Origin: Saccharospirillum sp.
Lineage (GTDB): Bacteria; Pseudomonadota; Gammaproteobacteria; Pseudomonadales; Natronospirillaceae
Length of the DNA stretch: 64,000 nucleotides
Direction of reading: 5' to 3'
Assembly: GCA_018402545.1 (NCBI GenBank)
Contig: JAGYIL010000001.1
Coordinates: 2,108,001-2,172,000, forward strand
Numbering within the stretch: the first letter of the stretch is position 1; each line of letters starts with the position of its first letter. Positions 59,418-64,000 of this stretch are shown one piece after another. A model generated the notes under the pieces. That model ran no database searches, was not told the origin of the DNA, and saw only the letters and a list, made by a program, of their open reading frames with translations. Made by a program: the position numbers and the translations under genes.

Positions 59418-60362
59418 CTAGCCGTCAAACTCATGGTCTTCGGCGGCGAAAGCCACACAGATACTGCCGGGGCCAACATTCAGCCCGCCCGTCAGTCCCA
59501 TCACGCAACTAAGTACTGTCACGCCCTTACTGGCTGCCGCGCTTTGCAATGCTTTAAAGCCCTCATGGCTTTCCAGACCAGAAAGGTCGCCGGCAATCGA
59601 CACCACGACATAAGGCGTCAGCAAGCCGTGTTCTACCTGACGAATGGTGTAGCGCAGCAACCGGTCGACACTGGCGCCAAATCCTCGCCCCTTGGCGACC
59701 GGAAACGTGTCATCACCCCGCGCTGACAGTATCGGTACGATATCAAGCGATTTAGCCACCAGAGCCGTAAGCATGCCAACGCTTTCATCGCCTTTCTTTC
59801 GTGCCCGCTCGCGAATGTAGTACACGTCCGGAGCGACCAGGTAGGCATAGATGCGCTGGCGCATGGCATCGGCCAGTTTGAGAATCTCGTTCTTCGCTTT
59901 GCCGCGTTCAATCATGTCGCTGGTAAAAGCAGCCAGCACACCCTGCCCACAAAACAGGGTTCCCGAGTTCATCACCCTCATGCCAAAGTTTCCGTCGCGC
60001 CCAGCCGCCTCACGAACATCGTGATAACTGCGCAAAATGGCGTGTGAAGCCCTGGTGGCATTGTCGTAAATCGGGCTGCGTTTCCGGCTGACGGTTTGCA
60101 CCAGTGCAAAGTCGTAATCGGTTACCAGCTCATCCAGAAACAGCCTTTCGATTTCTTCACTGCTGTAGGGAATGGATTCGGCATCGTGGTTACGACCGAG
60201 CCTGTCCTGGGCGTAGAAGTCGGTCAGTTTTTGAGCATCCTTGACATCCGTATGGGTCTGATCATCAACCCGAATGGCGATAGGCAACAATTTAATGTTG
60301 CGGTCATCGATAAAACTAGGCGGCAAATCGCAAGCCGCATCGATAACGAGAACGGTGCTCAT
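59418..60362 (-). CDS. DegV family fatty-acid-binding protein
   Basis: A 314-aa cytoplasmic protein of the DegV family, which binds a fatty acid between two domains; in Firmicutes it supplies fatty acids to the FakA kinase. DAACDLPPSF and the middle segment with AILRSYHDVREAAG are recognisable. No fakA-like kinase is adjacent. The gene is flanked by unrelated genes with gaps of about 230-260 bases on both sides that hold nothing I can call. Physiological role here is unknown. Confidence 0.85.
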   Translation of the reverse strand: MSTVLVIDAACDLPPSFIDDRNIKLLPIAIRVDDQTHTDVKDAQKLTDFYAQDRLGRNHDAESIPYSSEEIERLFLDELVTDYDFALVQTVSRKRSPIYDNATRASHAILRSYHDVREAAGRDGNFGMRVMNSGTLFCGQGVLAAFTSDMIERGKAKNEILKLADAMRQRIYAYLVAPDVYYIRERARKKGDESVGMLTALVAKSLDIVPILSARGDDTFPVAKGRGFGASVDRLLRYTIRQVEHGLLTPYVVVSIAGDLSGLESHEGFKALQSAAASKGVTVLSCVMGLTGGLNVGPGSICVAFAAEDHEFDG

Positions 60363-60592
60363 GGTTCACTCCTGAAGTGGTTTTTTATTATTGAGTGCGT
60401 CGTACTGTCAACCATTAAGGATGGTGCTCTCCTTTTGTGAACCCGGTCAACTTTCAGTGTTCGGGGGGTGTCGGATCTGTCCCCTTTTTACCCGGTAACC
60501 GATTCATTACAGAAGAAATTTCACTAAACCTGCCCTGCGGCAGGACTTTCAGCACAATATCGCTAGAATAGCGCCGGCTTATTTACGAAGAA

Positions 60593-61978
60593 GTGATCAC
60601 CTTGCAGCGTCTGGAACTCCCCTACACAGCAACCGCCCGCCCCTATTTTGCGTCCCTGGCGAATGAAGCCGGGGCCATCTGGTTTCATTCCGGCAATCCC
60701 GCCCGGGAAGGCCACCGCTGGGAGTGGTGTTCGGCCTGGCCGGAAACCAGATACCGGATGCTCGCCACTCAGCAGGTTGAGTGTGAGCAACAGGGTCAGA
60801 CAACGCTGATCGACACGCCTGATTTTCTCAGCTGGCTGGCCGCCCGCCAGCCCAACCCCGTCACCGGGAGTGACCTGCCCTTTTCGTCAGGCCTGGCCGG
60901 ACATCTCAATTACGAGGCCGGGTATGGGTTGCACGGCCTGACCAGCCGCCACCCAAGCCCAACCTGCCTGGCCAGTATTGACCGCTATGGGTGGAGCCTG
61001 GTGTTTGATCATCAGCAACAGCGTGCGCTTCTGTGCGTGTCAGAGCACCTGCCCGATTCGCTGAGACAGCGCGTTATGGCCTGGTATGAGACCGTTCGCA
61101 GACAACCCCCAACCCCTGAAATTCCGCCCCCTATAGAGCCGCTCGCCTGGCGCTCGGGCATGAGCCGGGAAACCTACCAGCAGCACTTCGCAGCATTAAA
61201 GGAATACATTCTCGCCGGCGACATTTACCAGGCCAATCTCACCCGCCCCTGGTACGCAGACATAGAGACCGGGGCTTCTGACTGGTCGGTTTACAGTCAC
61301 CTGATCGACCGGATTCAGGCCCCCTACGCCGTCTATCATCGCGCCGCTGATCACACACTGATGAGCGTGTCACCAGAGCGCTTCATCACCATCGACCAGG
61401 GGCGCATCACAACGCAACCCATCAAAGGCACACGCCCCAGAGGGGCATCGCCGGAAGAAGATCAGCGTTTGTCGCGTGCGCTGGAGCACAGCGAAAAAGA
61501 CCGGGCTGAAAACCTGATGATTGTCGATTTACTGCGCAACGATATTTCCCGCAACGCCCGTGCGGGCAGCGTGAAAGTACCGGAACTGTGCAAGCCGGTA
61601 GCATTCAGTAACGTGCATCATCTGGTCAGTACCATCACCGCAGACCTGGCAACTGGCTCGACACCGCTGGACGTACTGCGCGACGCCTTCCCTGGCGGCT
61701 CCATTACCGGTGCACCAAAACGCCGGGCAATGGAGATCATTGATGAACTGGAAGTGTGCGCACGTGGGCCTTATTGCGGCACTGCATTCTGGCTTAGTGA
61801 CGGCGGGTCCTTTGACAGCAACATTCTTATCCGGTCGCTACTGAGAACGCCTGGCCAGCTGATGTGCTCGGGTGGCGGAGGCATCGTCGCCGACAGTAAC
61901 GCCGACGATGAATACGAGGAAAGCGCCACCAAGGTGGCGCATATTCTTAATGCTCTGGGGACGGTTTCAGGCGGGTAA
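60593..61978 (+). CDS. pabB: Aminodeoxychorismate synthase component I
   Basis: Converts chorismate and ammonia (from PabA) to 4-amino-4-deoxychorismate for folate (461 aa). The PIKGTRPRG motif with Lys278 separates PabB from anthranilate synthase TrpE; the chorismate-binding core includes DLLRNDISRNAR, PGGSITGAPKRRAMEII and the Mg-binding C-terminus GGGGIVADS. The start is GTG at 60593 with a weak ribosome binding site; TTG at 60602 is possible. It overlaps thrH tail to tail by 12 bases. Confidence 0.92.
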   Translation: MITLQRLELPYTATARPYFASLANEAGAIWFHSGNPAREGHRWEWCSAWPETRYRMLATQQVECEQQGQTTLIDTPDFLSWLAARQPNPVTGSDLPFSSGLAGHLNYEAGYGLHGLTSRHPSPTCLASIDRYGWSLVFDHQQQRALLCVSEHLPDSLRQRVMAWYETVRRQPPTPEIPPPIEPLAWRSGMSRETYQQHFAALKEYILAGDIYQANLTRPWYADIETGASDWSVYSHLIDRIQAPYAVYHRAADHTLMSVSPERFITIDQGRITTQPIKGTRPRGASPEEDQRLSRALEHSEKDRAENLMIVDLLRNDISRNARAGSVKVPELCKPVAFSNVHHLVSTITADLATGSTPLDVLRDAFPGGSITGAPKRRAMEIIDELEVCARGPYCGTAFWLSDGGSFDSNILIRSLLRTPGQLMCSGGGGIVADSNADDEYEESATKVAHILNALGTVSGG

Positions 61979-62584
61979 TACCCGGTTGCTCGCCTGCAAA
62001 AAGGCAGCTTTCAGGTTGTCGTACCCGGTCACTGCCGGAAACTGCGGAAACTCGGCAATCACATTAGCCGGTGCATTAAACAGAATGCCCGCGTCGGCTT
62101 CGCCCAGCATGGTGGTGTCGTTGTAGGAGTCGCCAGCGGCAATGCACCGGAAATTCAGTCCATGAAACGCCTTGATTGAGGCTCGCTTCGGATCGGGCTG
62201 ACGTAAGACGTAGTCCAGCACCTTGCCCTGACCGTCGACTTCAAGCCGATGACAGAACAACGTCGGGTAACCCAGCTGGCGCATCAGAGGGGCCGCGAAT
62301 TCGTAAAAAGTGTCCGACAGAATAACAACCTGAAACCGCTCACGCAGCCAATCAACAAACTCCCTGGCTCCGGGAAGCGGCTCAAGCTCTGCGATCACCG
62401 CCTGAATCTCGTTCAGACCCAGATTATGATCGTCCAGTATCTGCAAGCGTTGCTTCATCAGTACATCGTAATCCGGAATATCCCGGGTAGTGGCCTTCAG
62501 GGCATCAATACCGGTTTTTTCCGCAAAGGCAATCCAGATTTCAGGGATCAGAACCCCTTCCAGGTCAAGGCAGGCTAATTCCAC
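61967..62584 (-). CDS. thrH: Phosphoserine phosphatase/homoserine phosphotransferase ThrH
   Basis: HAD-family enzyme (205 aa) that removes phosphate from phosphoserine and can transfer it to homoserine, known from P. aeruginosa. The catalytic motif is DLEGVLIPE with Asp7 and Glu9; the Glu in place of the second Asp is a ThrH hallmark. LSDTFYEFAAP and AAGDSYNDTTML follow. It is convergent with pabB and divergent from cysH, the Pseudomonas order. Confidence 0.93.
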   Translation of the reverse strand: MELACLDLEGVLIPEIWIAFAEKTGIDALKATTRDIPDYDVLMKQRLQILDDHNLGLNEIQAVIAELEPLPGAREFVDWLRERFQVVILSDTFYEFAAPLMRQLGYPTLFCHRLEVDGQGKVLDYVLRQPDPKRASIKAFHGLNFRCIAAGDSYNDTTMLGEADAGILFNAPANVIAEFPQFPAVTGYDNLKAAFLQASNRVLPA

Positions 62585-62896
62585 AGTTGGCTCATCCTAA
62601 TGGTGGGAAACGTTGCAGCGGCTAACGGTACTGGGCTGGCAAAAAGAAGGCAACGCCATTAAGTGAATCGCAGTATTGCCAGATAGGCCACAGTAACTGA
62701 CCTTTTTTACCAGCTGATCAAAAAGTGTTCCACAGCGAACGCTCCACGTGGAACCGTTCCACGGAAACCCACGCAGCTGAAAACGCGCCGTCCCGGCGCA
62801 AACAGCCATCTACATAACCTTATGATATGCGGTTATTTAACGAAACCCGTGCAAGCTGGTAGAGTCGCCGCTTCACCGTGACTGCCGTGCCTTATC
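62585..62896. other. thrH-cysH divergent regulatory region
   Basis: About 310 bases without a gene. It holds the candidate cysH promoter and CysB-like motif (62814-62865) and, further upstream, a cluster of TTCCAC-type elements (62728-62762) including the perfect palindrome TCCACGTGGA at 62743-62752. This cluster is closer to the middle of the region and could act on either gene. Confidence 0.55.
62814..62865 (+). promoter_or_regulatory. Candidate cysH promoter with upstream operator
   Basis: TTAACG (62837-62842) and TAGAGT (62860-62865) are 17 bases apart, 4/6 matches each. Just upstream, ATAACC and GGTTAT form an inverted repeat (62814-62836) with an 11-base spacer ending at the -35 box. 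ATAACCTTAT in this repeat resembles ATAACGGTAT ahead of cysI. A CysB site is a reasonable inference. Confidence 0.45.
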
Positions 62897-63628
62897 ATGA
62901 ATCTGACCGAACTGAATCTGGAACTTTCCGGGCTGTCGCCCCGCGACATCCTCAAACGTGCGCTCGACACACACGAACACATCGCCTTGTCGTTCAGCGG
63001 CGCGGAAGACGTTGTACTGGTTCACATGCTGAGCAAGCTGACCCAATCGCCCCGGGTATTTACCCTGGATACCGGCCGCCTGCATCCGGAGACCTATCGG
63101 TTTATTGATCAGGTCCGCAATCACTACGATCTGCCAATAGAGCTCTACTCACCGCAAGCAGAACCACTGCAAACCCTGGTGCGTGAAAAGGGCTTGTTCA
63201 GTTTCTATCAGGATGGCCACCAGGAGTGCTGCGGCATTCGGAAAATCGAGCCGCTGGAGCGCGCACTCAGTGGCCTGGATGCCTGGGTTACCGGGCAACG
63301 AAAAGACCAAAGCCCCAGCACCCGGGCTGAAGTCCCCAATGTACAGCGCGACGACCGCTTCACCGGCCGCGCCGAGCATCTGTACAAATACAATCCACTG
63401 GCAAACTGGACATCGGCGGAAGTCTGGAACTACATCAGAATGATGGAGATTCCCTTCAACAGCCTGCATGAACGCGGTTTTATCAGCATTGGTTGTGAGC
63501 CCTGCACACGCCCGGTACTGCCAGGACAGCACGAACGCGAAGGTCGCTGGTGGTGGGAGGAAGCCACCCAGAAAGAATGCGGATTGCACGCCGGCGGAAA
63601 ACCCGGTGCACTGCCTTTTACCGACTGA
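62897..63628 (+). CDS. cysH: APS/PAPS reductase CysH, iron-sulfur type
   Basis: Thioredoxin-dependent reductase of adenylylsulfate to sulfite (243 aa). Besides the catalytic Cys228 (ECGLH), it has the CC...CxxC set Cys111, Cys112, Cys200 and Cys203 that binds a [4Fe-4S] cluster, which marks the APS-using class rather than the E. coli PAPS class. [11 protein letters not shown] is the nucleotide loop. It supplies sulfite to CysI encoded 12 kb away. Convergent with cysB. Confidence 0.95.
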   Translation: MNLTELNLELSGLSPRDILKRALDTHEHIALSFSGAEDVVLVHMLSKLTQSPRVFTLDTGRLHPETYRFIDQVRNHYDLPIELYSPQAEPLQTLVREKGLFSFYQDGHQECCGIRKIEPLERALSGLDAWVTGQRKDQSPSTRAEVPNVQRDDRFTGRAEHLYKYNPLANWTSAEVWNYIRMMEIPFNSLHERGFISIGCEPCTRPVLPGQHEREGRWWWEEATQKECGLHAGGKPGALPFTD

Positions 63629-63654
63629 TCGACTGCGGCCGGTCGCTGAGCCGG

Positions 63655-64000
63655 CTAGTAGGTTGGCAACTGGGTGTGTTGAAACAACTCATCCAGCTCA
63701 TGCCGACTGGTCGTGGCCATCGCCTCGTCGACAACCGACTTGTTCAGGTGGGGCGCAAAGCGCTCGATGAACCGGTACATAAAGCCGCGAATAAAGGTGC
63801 CCTTGCGGATGCCTATTTTGGTGATGCTGGCCTCAAACAAGTGACTGGCATCCAGACTGACCAGGTCCCGGTCCTGCTCCGGATCGATGGCCATATGCGC
63901 CAGAATACCGACCCCCAGCCCCAATCTGACGTAGGTCTTGATCACATCGGCATCCGCTGCGGTGAAGACGACTTTTGGCGTCAGGCCACGTTCCAGAAAG
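63655..64000 (-). CDS. cysB: Transcriptional regulator CysB, C-terminal part
   Basis: LysR-family activator of sulfur assimilation genes responding to N-acetylserine. The 114 visible residues belong to the inducer-binding domain: TAADADVIKTYVRLGLGVGI, here in parts, then RGFMYRFIERFAPHL, typical of CysB and Cbl. The DNA-binding domain lies beyond the window. Its place beside cysH favours CysB over Cbl. Confidence 0.92.
   Translation of the reverse strand, partial: FLERGLTPKVVFTAADADVIKTYVRLGLGVGILAHMAIDPEQDRDLVSLDASHLFEASITKIGIRKGTFIRGFMYRFIERFAPHLNKSVVDEAMATTSRHELDELFQHTQLPTY

Overview
This window carries ordinary, densely packed chromosomal genes of a gammaproteobacterium. Gene content and order look most like the Pseudomonadales/Oceanospirillales: yceD-rpmF-plsX-fabD-fabG-acpP-fabF, rne-murB-ptp-kdsB-lpxK-exbD-exbB-comEC, ppiD-hupB-lon-clpX-clpP-tig, rlmL/rmf/pyrD, gacA-uvrC-pgsA-tRNA and pabB/thrH/cysH/cysB are all runs I know from Pseudomonas and its marine relatives. 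The species cannot be named from sequence alone; a halophilic or marine Oceanospirillales-type genus is my inference. No insertion sequence, prophage, CRISPR array or obvious genomic island was seen.

Layout. 1-4.6 kb: fatty-acid/phospholipid cluster on the minus strand (fabF truncated by the window edge, acpP, fabG, fabD, plsX, rpmF, yceD). 4.7-7.3 kb: maf/yceF, sppA, rluC. 7.3-11 kb: a 0.6 kb leader region and rne. 11-20 kb: an envelope block on the minus strand (murB, low-molecular-weight phosphatase, kdsB, lpxK, exbD/exbB, comEC, lolD, lolC/F) with one plus-strand DUF2062 gene. 20-26 kb: a PilZ protein, agmatine deiminase, DinG helicase, kdsA, kdsC and a small HTH protein. 26-34.5 kb: protein quality control (ppiD, hupB, lon, clpX, clpP, tig). 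34.7-35.1 kb: tRNA-His, -Arg, -Pro. 35.2-44.6 kb: folD, ppiB, lpxH, miaE, trmA, rlmG, rlmL, rmf, pyrD, DUF2835. 44.7-50.3 kb: NAD-glutamate dehydrogenase, a DUF2970 membrane protein and a 38-residue membrane peptide gene. 50.6-53.5 kb: cysI, DUF934 and SOS-controlled sulA. 53.6-54.1 kb: tRNA-Leu, -Cys, -Gly with broken tRNA-Gly pieces. 54.3-64 kb: pgsA, uvrC, gacA/uvrY, phoH, degV, pabB, thrH, cysH, cysB (truncated).

Themes. Three Kdo genes (kdsA, kdsB, kdsC), two lipid A genes (lpxK, lpxH), lipoprotein export (lolCD), periplasmic folding (ppiD) and peptidoglycan (murB) make this largely an envelope-biogenesis region. A second theme is translation and RNA: rne, rluC, trmA, rlmG, rlmL, miaE, rmf and six intact tRNAs. 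A third is sulfur assimilation: cysI/DUF934, cysH and cysB, with a shared short motif ahead of cysI and cysH.

I did not find a clear undescribed multigene system. The items most worth a second look are the 38-aa single-span membrane peptide gene with its own ribosome binding site and terminator (50150-50266), tRNA-Gly fragments flanking the intact tRNA-Gly, an unusual Asn in the recognition helix of acyl carrier protein, a PilZ protein whose two c-di-GMP motifs are separated by a long helical insert, a structured hupB leader, and an orphan HTH protein between ppiD and kdsC.
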